Assembly: GCA_036873755.1 (NCBI GenBank)
Contig: JAVTVY010006840.1
Span: 331,672-395,671 of the forward strand
Reading direction: 5' to 3'
DNA from: Hanleya hanleyi
Lineage: Eukaryota; Mollusca; Polyplacophora; Lepidopleurida; Hanleyidae
DNA length: 64,000 nucleotides
This document shows, in pieces, positions 1 to 10,679 of the stretch. The notes under the pieces are model-generated. The model made no database searches, had not been told where the DNA came from, and saw nothing but the letters and a program-made list of their open reading frames with translations. The position numbers and the translations under genes are program-made. Numbering within the stretch: position 1 is the stretch's first letter; the number at the start of each line of letters is the position of its first letter.

Positions 1-59
1 AACCCGTCTTGTGTGTTTTCTATATGAGCATAATGCATGAAACTGGCTTTGAACACCGT

Positions 60-300
60 ATTAGCCAATCAGTGGCCTAGAATGGGGCCAAAGGTAACCC
101 ATCCATGTCCAGAAAACATTACCCGGATGTATAAGAACCTGGATGTAGGCGCGGAAGTAGGCGAAAGCATTCTAGTACCCGGATGGAGGCGCAGACGTGA
201 GCGAAATTCTAGTACCCGTCCATTGGTTCTTTTATCGATCGCTCATTGGTTCATTTTCTCGACCGCTGATTGGTCCAAATGGAACTGCCCATCCTTTCCA
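60..300. promoter_or_regulatory. Promoter-like cluster of CCAAT boxes
   Basis: A forward CCAAT lies at 65-69 and three reverse ones (ATTGG) at 222, 245 and 269, spaced 23-24 bp apart, which is close to two helical turns. Regularly spaced CCAAT boxes are typical NF-Y sites in animal promoters. No convincing ORF follows, and the block continues into GC-rich repeats, so it may be the promoter of a mobile element rather than of a host gene. The function is inference; the motifs are seen directly. Confidence 0.3.
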
Positions 301-429
301 GGTTAATTTACAATCCCCTTTTTGGGTTCAAGCTCTGTATATCGATGCCGCAACATCGTTGCCGAGCATTGCCGAAAGGGAGACCTTTGACCTTCTGACT
401 TGGATGTGACCTTTGACCTTTTGACCCGA

Positions 430-570
430 CATTCACCCGCGCACTTCCGGTGATGACGCGTACTTCCGGATAACCCGCGCGCGCGCGTGCGGCCGGAGAA
501 CCCGCGCGCGCGCGCTGCGGCCGGAGTAACCCGCTCGCGCGCTGCGGCCGGGGCGGCCCGGGCCGGGCCG
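430..570. repeat. GC-rich repeat with alternating CG runs
   Basis: About three imperfect copies of a ~33-bp unit, each with a run of alternating CG followed by 'tgcggccgg'. Alternating CG runs (about 476-490 and 502-517) can adopt Z-DNA. The 'cttccgg' flanks resemble ETS-family sites. No coding signal. Confidence 0.6.
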
Positions 571-775
571 GGAAAACCCCCACAGACAGGTCAGTACATG
601 CATTCCTATCATGTTCCCAGGTCACACCCCATTCACACAGACCCTCATGCATACCCGGATGCAGGCGCAGACGTCAGCGAAATTCTGGCGGGAAAACCCC
701 CACAGACAGGTCAGTACATGTCCTATCATGTTCCAAGGTCACGCCCCATTCACCCAAACCGGAAGTGACCTCATA
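571..775. repeat. Two copies of a 30-bp repeat block plus shared flank
   Basis: The 30-base block beginning ggaaaaccccc and ending gtcagtacatg occurs at 571-600 and again at 691-720. Each is followed by a similar flank containing 'cctatcatgttcc..ggtcac.ccccattcac'. Three more copies occur near 2379, 2490 and 2589, so the ends of this GC-rich block share sequence. Probably internal repeats of a single mobile element. Confidence 0.6.
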
Positions 776-819
776 CCCCTAATTTTACATGCACCCATCC
801 ATGACTGGATGCCCCTTCA

Positions 820-1860
820 CGAATGCTTCACTTTGATACCTCACTCGACTCCATCGGCCCATTCGTTGCCCACCTAGACCGCAAAAACGTCTATTTCCAC
901 ACCCGTTTCCCACAATTCCCTGTCTGCGCATGCGCAGAATGTGGACAACGACCGAGACACTACTCCAGGCGGTTGCTCCCTCACATATGCTTCACATGGA
1001 TACCTCACTCGACTCCATCGGCCCATTAGTGGCTCGCCTAGGCCCCAAAACGTCTATTTCCATACACTTTCTCTACTGCGCATGCGCAAAATTACGTCAG
1101 TTCCACGTCACACCCAACCCGTTGGAGACTTCCTCACGTATGCTTTACATTGATACCTCACTCGATCCAATCGGCCCACTAGTGGCCCACCTAAACCCCA
1201 ACACGTCTATTTCTATACTACGGCCAGACTGCGCATGCGCAGACTATTGACAACGAACGACACACTAGCCAGGCGGATGCTCCCTCACGACAGCTTCAAA
1301 ATAAGACCTCATACGACACCATAGGATCATTAGGGGCTCACCTAAACCCTAAAACGTCTATTTCCACACCCTTTTCCCAGAGTTCCCTGTCTGCGCATGC
1401 GCAGACTGTTGACAACGGCCGAGACACTAGTCCAGTCGGATGCCCCCTCACATATGCTTCACATTGATACCTCACTCAACTCCATCGGCTCATTAGTGGC
1501 TCACCTAGATCCCAAATCGTCTATTTTCATACCCTTTGTCTATTGCCCATGCGCAGAATGACGATATTCAGACCTCACATCCACCCAGTGGGATGCCCCC
1601 TCACATAGGCTTCACATTGATACCTCACTCGACCCGATCGGTCCATTAGTGGCCCACCTAGACCCCAACACGGCTATTTCCATACCCTTTGTCTACCGCG
1701 CATGCGTAGAATGACGATATTTCAACCCCACACCCAGCCCGTCGGATGCGCCTTCACGAATGCTTCACATTGATACCTCATACGACTCCATCGACCCACT
1801 AGTGGCCCACCTAGACCCCAAAACGTCTATTTCCATACACTTTGTCTATAGATTTAATAT
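820..1860. repeat. ~152-164-bp tandem repeat with NRF1-type palindromes
   Basis: About seven imperfect copies, recognised by 'ttcacattgatacctcactc' at about 827, 991, 1144, 1295, 1458, 1611 and 1763 (spacing 151-164). Four consecutive units carry the perfect palindrome TGCGCATGCGCA (925-936, 1077-1088, 1230-1241, 1392-1403), and two later units carry degraded versions near 1544 and 1697. This matches the NRF1 binding consensus. Short ORFs across the array are not conserved between units. Confidence 0.75.
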
Positions 1861-1932
1861 GCATTCCTAGTACCCGTCCTCTGCATGGCAGAACTGTACA
1901 ACCCAGAACAAGTCTGGACATGCCTTGATCTC

Positions 1933-2345
1933 GGGGAGCCAGGTGTTCGGCACGTGAGCTCACTCACGCAGACGCCAGATCAGGTGTTCACGGCAACATT
2001 GTAGCGAACGTGCAACATTGTCGCAATTCGGGGAGCCAGGTGTTCGGCACGTGAGCTCACTCACGCAGACGCCAGACCAGGTGTTCACGGCAACATTGTA
2101 GCGAACGTGTAACATTGTCGCAATTCGGGGAGCCAGGTGTTCGGCACGTGAACTCACTCACGCAGACGCCAGACCAGGTGTTCACGGCAACATTGTAGCG
2201 AACGTGCAACATTGTCGCAATTCGGGGAGCCAGGTGTTCGGCACGTGAACTCACTCACGCAGACGACAGACCAGGTGTTCACCGCAACTTTGTAGCGAAC
2301 GTGCAACAATGTTGCAATTCGGGGAGCCAGGTGTTCGGCACGTGA
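1933..2345. repeat. 97-bp tandem repeat, about 4.3 copies
   Basis: Unit starts (ggggagccagg) fall at 1933, 2030, 2127, 2224 and 2321, exactly 97 bp apart. Units differ by a few substitutions only. Minus-strand ORFs across it arise because 97 is not a multiple of three and each frame is read in turn. No gene. Confidence 0.9.
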
Positions 2346-2378
2346 CAACCCCAAGCAGACGACAGCGAAATTCTGGCG

Positions 2379-2625
2379 GGAAAACCCCCACAGACAGGTC
2401 AGTACATGGCCTATCATGTTCTGAAGATGGTGGACCTCACCGAAAAGACACGGACGTCACCGAAAAGACACGGAGGTAAACGACATTGTGGAAAAATCCC
2501 ACAGACAGGTCAGTACATGTTCTGAAGATGGCGGATTTCACCGAAAAGACACGGACGTACCCGAAAAGACACGGTGAACGACATTGTGGAAAAACCCCAC
2601 AGACAGGTCAGTACATATCCTATCA
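2379..2625. repeat. Three further copies of the 30-bp block
   Basis: Copies of the gacaggtcagtacat-containing block at about 2379-2408, 2490-2519 and 2589-2616, interleaved with 'accgaaaagacacgga' repeats (2439-2575). They match the copies at 571 and 691, so the 97-bp and ~155-bp arrays lie between related ends. Confidence 0.6.
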
Positions 2626-2654
2626 TGTTCCCAGGTCACGCTCCATTCACCCAG

Positions 2655-2670
2655 ACCGGAAGTGACGTCA
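2655..2670 (+). promoter_or_regulatory. ETS/CRE composite site
   Basis: ACCGGAAGTGACGTCA joins an ETS core (CCGGAAGT) directly to a CRE (TGACGTCA), an arrangement known from animal housekeeping promoters. A diverged copy lacking the CRE (accggaagtgacctca) lies near 758-773. Whether it is active here is unknown. Confidence 0.35.
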
Positions 2671-2754
2671 TACGGGACTGGTGGCGCCCCCTGGCGGAAA
2701 AAGGGGAACCAAGAGTTACCTCCCTGGAAAAGTAGACTTGTGCCGTCCTTTACC

Positions 2755-2860
2755 TACTACTACGGTGGTTCCCTCCGGGTACTCCGGCTTCCTCTGCCAA
2801 CCAAACTGGCTGTCGCGATATGAGTGAAATAAACTTGTGTGACATTAAAAAAAATCCCCC
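2755..2860 (+). mobile_element. 3' end of a SINE/LINE retroposon
   Basis: A segment with 'ggttccctccgggtactccggcttcct' (given here only in part) followed by 'ctggctgtcgcgatatgagtgaaata' and then 'gtgtgacattaaaaaaaa'. I recognise this arrangement as a common 3' end of molluscan retroposons; the A-run at the end fits. Family name not assigned. The ORF across it is not a gene. Confidence 0.45.
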
Positions 2861-3239
2861 CTCCCACACCGTTATTGTCAAATTTTAAAAAATGTGAGCT
2901 TAATATAGAAACAATGTTAAAACTCATTGATATAAATTTTGAAAGTGTTGAAAGTGTTTTGAACTATGTATGTGCAGTTTGGGTGGTTCACTTGGGGAAA
3001 GATATTGAGGCTGTTCATATTAAATCCTGTGAGCGAATATTGGTACTAAGAAAAATGCTACAAATGCAATTTTCTGCTGTTTTTCTATACCCCGAAACAG
3101 CAGTATATGTAAGATCATAAGATATTTTCCCCTTGAAGTAACTTACTTCATTTCTGCAGCTAAATATCGATCTTATGAAAAATATAGTGTGGTAACAATT
3201 ATTTGCCGATTTATTGCGTTCCGAAAGATAAATTCCCCT
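2861..3239. other. No recognisable feature
   Basis: AT-rich sequence with one 93-codon ORF (2839-3120, +) of no recognisable family and low-complexity A/T codons. I see nothing supportable here. Confidence 0.5.
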
Positions 3240-3870
3240 TGCAATATGTTCAAGGTAAAGGCCAGGGGCTACCTACTGTCCATATTACCTAGGTGATATA
3301 ATACCACACCTGGACAAAGATCTTGCTTTCTGGGGTCAGATATACGTAAATTGCAATAAAGAGATATACGTAAATTCCAATAAAGAACTGATTTGTGCGG
3401 GGAACCATGTGGTATTACCTCTTAACTATTACTTGGATATCCGAACAGAAGTGACGGGGCGGTTAATCGGATCCAATCGAGTATGCAATATGCTAGAGAA
3501 GAACGATTGTTGTGCTCTGCTTTATCAGATCAATGGAGACCGTTCCTTATAGGAATATATTTTCCCGATCTATCGGTAACTTACGCACCGGTACACAATA
3601 ACGCTAACGGGTCTTGGCATTAATGTTTTTGATGATATCTCGGAAGTCGGGCTACCCAGGCCGCCAGGATATACCTAGTACCTACACTGTGAGAGACAGT
3701 TACAGGCAATGTGGTCATGAATGCACGTAGCAAGCTTCTAGTTGAAAGAGCTTGGTGTAATTATTTCATCCTCGGTTCTAATAGCTTTCTATACCGCCAT
3801 GGGCACCCAAGATTTACTAAATGTCAATAATTTCTTGACAGTATTGTTTCCTCTAATGAGGACCTATAAC
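3240..3870. repeat. Diverged copy of the 9.3/15.4-kb repeat (part 1)
   Basis: Matches scattered parts of the large duplicated units: 'cagggg.ctacct..tgtccatattacctaggtg' resembles 9350-9400, 'ttacgcacc.gtac.caata.cgctaacgg.tcttgg' resembles 9425 and 15415, and 'gcaagcttctagttgaaag' resembles 11617 and 16803. The order is not colinear with the later copies, so this is a rearranged relative. No gene. Confidence 0.6.
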
Positions 3871-3944
3871 TCCTCCTTAATCTTCTGGAAGATCTTTCGG
3901 ATTCAAGAAAGAAGGTATCCTGACATAACCAAACCACGAGTTTC

Positions 3945-4300
3945 AAGACCATCAAGGTGTTCATATGAACAGTCACAATCAAAGCGTGACTGAGATACAT
4001 CATACTCTAGATAAAGACTTCACAACAAAAATCATATGGATTAAGAATACTGATCAGCCATACGGATTTGATATTTTGGGAACATCATGTCTTGTAGACC
4101 GCTTCTCTCTTGCAGGAAACTAGCCTATTTTTATGTGTACCATGCTCTGTTGTTTTTGTTTTTTAACTTGGTGCTGATTCTTTTATAGGAATTGAGCCTT
4201 TGGATTATGCACGCAGTAATTCTTTAATGGACGACGACTGATTATTGAATGGCGGACTAGAAATTTGTATTGTATTCCGTTAATTAAATCCAATGCAACA
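3945..4300 (+). mobile_element. Diverged Penelope-like 3'-end repeat
   Basis: Contains 'tcatatgaacagtcacaatcaaagcgtgactgagatacatcat' (shown elsewhere in the window), 'tgaccgcttctctcttgcaggaaac'-like sequence and 'ttctttaatggacgacg.ctga', the same order as the sequence following the Penelope-like RT fragment at 37270-38170. Partial and diverged. Confidence 0.6.
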
Positions 4301-5190
4301 TCCTGGAGTATAGCTGCCCTACTCAAGTGAAGGGTTCTATAGTCCACACAGTGATGAGAAGGAGTATCAGAGTGTAAATGTAATGGACGGTAAATGAGAA
4401 CAAAGCCTGTATATATTCTGGGGCCCCCAAGAAATATTATCACCTCATTGTTTAACCTACTGGCAAAACATGGGATGGATGTTTCCTTCTGTCCTGTCGG
4501 ACCTCATTATTTAGCGGAATAGTTGGGAGAATGGATATGAAGTCTGCATGTTCTCTTCAACAAGTCGGCGATCTCATTAGTTTTTACTAGACGTTTTGGC
4601 TCATTTTCCATGGTGTGTTCTGGAAAGGAAAATACACGTTAAACTCTGTATCTGAAATAAATTTGTAGCGATGTTTACACCAATGATTTTGTGGCTAGTC
4701 TTTGTTGTAAAAGAGCTGGCTGCCAAGAAAGCGGCTCAAACAGCGTACTCCAGAAAAGCGCGTTGTGCGGTGAAGAGGCACCTGACCTTACCGTACAGCG
4801 CACTATTCTGGAGTATGTTGTCACATAGTGGGTTCTCTTATTTTTAATTGGGATGTTCCTTTTCTGTGAAGTGGAAAATCGCTAGTTTTCATACAATTAA
4901 TGTTGTATGAGTTTTCTCGTCGTTTATTCAGAACGGCTCCTCAAGTTCTAAAATTATTCTCATCATGAAACGTATAAATTCCCGTAATTCAGGGAATTCG
5001 TTACTTTTCGTTCAGGGTCAGACGCGACCTCATAATTTGGTAATAAAGTCACATTGACATTTGTAAATGTGGACCGGCTCCCTGTGCAAGATGTAGCAAG
5101 CGAACAAAAATTCCTAACGGGCTACATTTAATTCTACACCCATATTCGGTTGAAAGTCATTGTTGAAAGCCAAAGATTTCCCTCGCAACT
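4301..5190. other. Non-coding, with a 26-bp-arm inverted repeat at 4743-4818
   Basis: No gene seen. An imperfect hairpin has left arm 4743-4770 ('gtactccagaaaagcgcgttgtgcgg') and right arm about 4791-4818, separated by about 20 bp. The rest is unique-looking AT-rich sequence. Confidence 0.5.
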
Positions 5191-5450
5191 TCTCATGATA
5201 TAGCAAATGCTGCTAAGCGAGATGGGTTTACGTCATACACGGATACTCGGTCGCAGAGAACAATTAGAGTGTGGTGGAGAAATGACTGAGCGCTGCTAGC
5301 AGAGAAAGATATTTCTATCTGTCCCTTGTTTATATGTCTGCAAGCTTGTGTGCAAGCCATTGTCCTACAAAACGGACCTGTGTACACAACATCAAAATGT
5401 ACTGACGAGAAGTGCAGTTCATGCCACGTATCCTATTTCTATTGGGGAAT
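5190..5450. repeat. Diverged copy of the large repeat (part 2)
   Basis: Resembles 11870-12050 and 17060-17260 ('ctg.gcgctgc.agcagagaaaga', 'aaaatgtactgacg..cag'). A fragment of the same repeat family in a different order. Confidence 0.5.
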
Positions 5451-5602
5451 ATCTACAATATCTTGTACTACACACTAAACAAACGTGTTCCACTTTAGGG
5501 CAAAGGCAATCTAAGAGCTTTTGAACACTTTTGGTGTTGTCGAATGAATAAGGACAGCGAAGTTAATCTGTACATTTAGTCGTATTCTGAACGTTAACAT
5601 TG

Positions 5603-7000
5603 GTGTTCAAATTGTAATGGTCCCACACCAGAATACTATACAAGGTGTTCAAATTGTAATGGTCCCACACCAGAATACTATACAAGGTGTTCAAATTGTA
5701 ATGGTCCCACACCAGAATACTATACAAGGTGTTCAAATTGTAATGGTCCCAAACCAGAATACTATACAAGGTGTTCAAATTGTAATGGTCCCACACCAGA
5801 ATACTATACAAGGTGTTCAAATTGTAATGGTCCCACACCAGAATACTATACAAGGTGAACATTGGTGTTCAAATTGTAATGGTCCCACACCAGAATACTA
5901 TACAAGGTGAACATTGGTGTTCACAAGTAATGGTCCCACACCAGAATACTATACAAGGTGAACATTGGTGTTCAAATTGTAATGGTCCCACACCAGAATA
6001 CTATACAAGGTGAACATTGGTGTTCAAATTGTAATGGTCCCACACCAGAATACTATACAAGGTGAACATTGGTGTTCAAATTGTAATGGTCCCACACCAG
6101 AATACTATACAAGGTGAACATTGGTGTTCAAATTGTAATGGTCCCACACCAGAATACTATACAAGGTGAACATTGGTGTTCAAATTGTAATGGTCCCACA
6201 CCAGAATACTATACAAGGTGAACATTGGTGTTCAAATTGTAATGGTCCCACACCAGAATACTATACAAGGTGAGCATTGGTGTTCAAATTGTAATGGTCC
6301 CACACCAGAATACTATACAAGGTGAACATTGGTGTTCAAATTGTAATGGTCCCACACCAGAATACTATACAAGGTGAACATTGGTGTTCAAATTGTAATG
6401 GTCCCACACCAGAATACTATACAAGGTGAACATTGGTGTTCAAATTGTAATGGTCCCACACCAGAATACTATACAAGGTGAACATTGGTGTTCAAATTGT
6501 AATGGTCCCACACCAGAATACTATATACAAGGTGAACATTGGTGTTCAAATTGTAATGGTCCCACACCAGAATACTATACAAGGTGAACATTGGTGTTCA
6601 AATTGTAATGGTCCCACACCAGAATACTATACAAGGTGAACATTGGTGTTCAAATTGTAATGGTCCCACACCAGAATACTATACAAGGTGAACATTGGTG
6701 TTCAAATTGTAATGGTCCCACACCAGAATACTATACAAGGTGAACATTGGTGTTCAAATTGTAATGGTCCCACACCAGAATACTATACAAGGTGAACATT
6801 GGTGTTCAAATTGTAATGGTCCCACACCAGAATACTATACAAGGTGAACATTGGTGTTCAAATTGTAATGGTCCCACACCAGAATACTATACAAGGTGAA
6901 CATTGGTGTTCAAATTGTAATGGTCCCACACCAGAATACTATACAAGGTGAACATTGGTGTTCAAATTGTAATGGTCCCACACCAGAATACCAAACAAGG
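5603..7000. repeat. Minisatellite switching from a 42-bp to a 52-bp unit
   Basis: Units begin 'gtgttcaaattgtaatgg'. Starts at 5603, 5645, 5687, 5729, 5771 and 5813 are 42 bp apart. From about 5855 each unit gains the 10-bp segment 'gtgaacattg' and the period becomes 52 bp for about 21 more units to 7000, with rare indels such as an extra 'ta' near 6523. The 42-bp part gives repetitive ORFs on both strands (14-codon units) that collapse when the unit becomes 52 bp. Not coding. Confidence 0.95.
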
Positions 7001-7480
7001 TGTTTCAGTTTAGAAGGCCAGAAGATGTTCCATTGTAACAGTTTTAGAGCACCCTTTTGGTGTTCTTGAGTAACTAAGAACACCAATGTTCAAAATTGAA
7101 TTTTTCAGTCCGAATGTGCACACTGATCTTCAAATTGTATTGGTACTCAACACCAGATCCACTATTTTGAATACCCGTATTCCAGAACAAGAATAGAATA
7201 GAGTTTATTAGTTGCGTTCAAATTGGAAGCATCAATTTAGAAGTTAAGAACACCAAACTCGTCAGGCGTCCGACAACTTTAGTGTGTAATAATCCGGTGG
7301 CTAAGGTAGGGAACCAGAGTTCGGTATGGCCGGAGACACTTTCATGACAACATATGCGTGATTTGAATAATAGCATGCAATAATAATCTTTTGTTTAATC
7401 CAGAAATTTGAATTATGTTCTTGACAAGAACTTATTGATGATGCAGCATTACAGAGTGATATTCCTGTTATGGAATCCTA
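7001..7480. other. Decayed flank of the minisatellite and repeat fragments
   Basis: Contains scattered relics such as 'ttggtgttcttgag' and 'aacaccaatgttcaaa' on both strands, then 'gtgacttgaataatagca'-like sequence shared with 17330. No gene. Confidence 0.4.
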
Positions 7481-7710
7481 GCGGCAACTCTCCACTCTTC
7501 CAGAGGAAGCTGAGGTGGTCGAGTGGTCTAGAGTTTTTGTTAGTGTTGGTGACTGGGCCATGGTGCTATATAGGCTGTTGATGGCGTATTTAAATATCAT
7601 GGGATCACCCACCCACCCAGAAAGCGTGCATTTGGTCTAACAAGTGCAATAGAAATCAAATCTGTTAATTTATTACAATATCAAGTTAATTTGGATTAAA
7701 GATTTCTATT
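7480..7710. repeat. Repeat fragment with tRNA-like A box
   Basis: 'gctgaggtggtcgagtggtc' at about 7508 resembles a tRNA-Ser/Leu A-box region and recurs as 'gaggtggtcgaatg' at about 12247 and 17497, followed by the same downstream sequence. There is no matching B box at tRNA spacing, so it is a repeat of tRNA-like origin rather than a tRNA gene. Confidence 0.5.
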
Positions 7711-9330
7711 GTTTTCCTGAAAGTCCACCTATTTCGCAAAGTGGCCATATAATCTAATGCCACTCATCCTGCTCCCCCTAAAAGTGAATGTTTCAATTGA
7801 CCCAAAAGTCTTTTGAACACGAAGTTACACAAAATGTTTTCCTGAGTAGCAGATCAATCTCAAATTTCAATTCAAAATATTATCTCCTTGTTAGACGAAG
7901 TTTTAAAGAAGTTTGAATAAACGGATCATAATATCAAGCCGACACGTAAGTATTTCACATATATTAACAGAATCCAGTTTCCATTGTGGCTAAGCTGGAA
8001 CTTCGGACATAATAAACCAATCCAATAAACTAATGAAATGCTTAACAGATACACATAAATGAGTGTGCTCTGTATGTGGTCATTCCGTATTTGCTGCCCC
8101 TTATTGATTAGTGACCACAGCTGTTGGCTAGTCATAAATCATGGAGAGCAGCTCTCAGTTTTGTATTCTGATTGACTACCCATTTATATAAATCACCTCG
8201 AATAAATCGAATTCATAGGTTTGTGGCTCCACAGAAGTCACAAAAGCCACATATAATTTGCTAATTAAGACGATGTTCGGCGTTTCCGCTCAGGAGTCTT
8301 TTATGGAAAACTAAACTCCAGGTGCGGGCAAGTACAAACATTAATATCTGGAAGTTGTCAATACCCCATCAAACACTAAATCACAAGAATGGATATACGA
8401 AAACGAGAGATGTCTTTAATAGGAGAATTGAAGATGGAGACAGTTGAAAATGCCCTTATGCACTCCAGCTTCTCATAGAATATTGTCCAAGTTCCAGTGT
8501 TTCATTGGACATGCGAACAAATTCTTAGAAACTGACGACAGTCAAGCTAATATTTATGCAGGAGGAATATTCAGTATCCTTGAAAAGAACGAATTAGCAG
8601 GTTAAGACGATTCCGCTCTCTAAAATGGATAGATTCCTTCCTTTTGATTCCTTCTTAATCAATGCTTCAAAACTTTAGAAGCTTTAATTTATCTATTGTT
8701 TCATTTCCTAAAATTAATTTGCCATAAGAATAAACAGTTAATGTTGTTTAAGGATACTGATCCCACCTGCAGAAACTTTTATACACCCTATACAATTTGT
8801 CTTCATACAGTTAAAAAAAACTATGCCTTATAGCTGTGGTAATGTATATATTTTTTTGAAAGCGCATTTTCTAACGATTTCGAATAAATAAATTTGTTCA
8901 CTGTAAATCTGTAGGTTGTGAAGGATATTCTAATTAAAAAAAAATAATTTAAACAAATGAGCCTTCTTTTTTAAATGGCTATTTTCAAAAAGTATTCACC
9001 TTATAGTCACTAACATCATTATTTCATGTAGGAGACAACTCCAACAGAAAGTCCGTGTCCCAGTTTGTCAATTTTGGTCTAGTTCTTAATTTATTGACAT
9101 TTAATTGAACTCCAAAGTTCAAAACTGTGAGATGCTCAATTTTGTAAAGAATATTCAATTAAATTCCAATAAAATGAAAACTAGACCAAAATTGATAAAA
9201 CTTGTCTTGAAATAAATGTATTTACCACAAAGTAGACTTTCATATATAATCAAACACAATGGAAATATATACACACAACGAAAGAGCAACTTCCACGCAG
9301 TTTTCCGCTGGTATTACCTATACCTAAAAT
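7711..9330. other. AT-rich non-coding stretch
   Basis: No gene seen. A repeat at about 8755-8850 ('atacaccctatacaatttgtcttcatacag' in part) matches 56895-56985, directly before the virus-like module. The rest is AT-rich and unique-looking. Confidence 0.5.
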
Positions 9331-9723
9331 GACAGTATATATAACAGCAGAAGGTCAGGGGCTATCTCATGGCCATATTGCCTAGGTGGTATAATAAAAC
9401 ACCCAGACAATGTATCGGAAATTTACGCACCAGTACGCACTACCGCTAATGGATCTTGGATTTTGTTGTTGATATCTTGGTTAGCCAGGCCGCCAGGACA
9501 TAATTCTCACAGCATCAGCTTGTATACCTCCTACTGTTAGATATACCCTCTGATTGCACTGGGGTTGACTATCGGCGCAGTTTTTCTGCGCATGGTTCTC
9601 GGCCAATCACCATCGGCCGCTTGAAAACTGAGCGGATTGGGCTCAGCTTGTCACACCTGAACAATGTGCTGTACGATATGTTCTTGTGTAATGTAACATA
9701 AACTATACTGGATACATTTCCAA

Positions 9724-9743
9724 GAGAGAGAGAGAGAGAGAGA
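9724..9743 (+). repeat. (GA)n microsatellite at a LINE tail
   Basis: Ten GA units immediately before 'attaaggtgtaatgtcgcgttcagc', which on the minus strand is the 3' end of the LINE fragment next door. Confidence 0.9.
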
Positions 9744-9744
9744 A

Positions 9745-10560
9745 TTAAGGTGTAATGTCGCGTTCAGCAATATAGCGACGATCAAACAAAATTCTAAGTA
9801 TTCTAACAAAAACAAGTCAACAACCCAGCAATCCAGATGTAATCAACACAACACACCAAAAGACATGCACATACATTAAAACTTATGCAACAAACTGATT
9901 TCTTTGAAACAACCTAAAACACAGTCTTCTTTTACTCGACTAAAAAGATCTTCTAAAGTAGCTGCTTGATAAAAAGAATCTTTTACAATCTTGAAACCTA
10001 TACAGTCGATACGAATATGTTTCACTGTCAGATCTTCGTGGCACGGTATACACCTTGGGGCTGGTTCTTTTTTAGTAAATGTTCTTGAGTTAATCAGGTA
10101 TGGCCAAGTCTTCATCGCCTGATCATGGCTTGATCGAAACGTTTCTGGCTACTCAGATGAATATATCCTACAGTTTTTTTCTTTCTCACATAAGCACAGA
10201 TAGAGGGTCTGGAATCGCTATATGGGATTCCAACAGGATCAACCTCATTAAGCCTTAGCCATTTCATCAGCTTCATTATTTTCTTTGATGCCAACGTGGC
10301 TAGGCAACCAGCAAAACACATCAATCTGTTGATGAAATCTACGATCATATAATTGTAGAATGTTGAAAATGGTGGGGTGAGTTCAATTTCCACTCTCAAT
10401 CGCTTGAAGGCATGACAGTGAATCTGAGAATATGACATATTTTCCTCCAATTGTAGAACCAATACATTCTAAAGCTAACAATAAAGCTTTGGCTTCGGCA
10501 GTGAAAATCGACGTTTTACCTGGCAATCCACAGTTTCAGAACTGTGTCGCTCAAAATCTA
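9745..10560 (-). pseudogene. Broken non-LTR retrotransposon ORF2 3' part (RNase H)
   Basis: On the minus strand, frameshifted pieces read as the RNase H domain and C-terminal zinc-knuckle-like region of a non-LTR retrotransposon. The same region is better preserved at 16195-16548 and 28481-28927. A CxxC motif from 'PRCIPCHEDLTVKHI' is visible near 10050. The 3' flank ends in a GA run. Frames change around 10110 and 10460, so it is dead. Jockey-like clade is a guess. Confidence 0.7.
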
Positions 10561-10679
10561 AACAGACCGAATGCGCATGTGCGCCGCGTTATTTTGCACA
10601 GTGCAGCCAGAGGGTGTTACACCGACAGATTAGGAGGTTACAAACTCTGACAATGGGAGAATGCCAGGATATATGTAGT

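Noticed and set aside
5563..5910. Overlapping repeat ORFs on both strands
   Set aside because: A product of the 42-bp minisatellite; they collapse when the unit becomes 52 bp.
5603..7000. CRISPR-like regular repeats
   Set aside because: No unique spacers, whole unit repeats, and the genome is eukaryotic.
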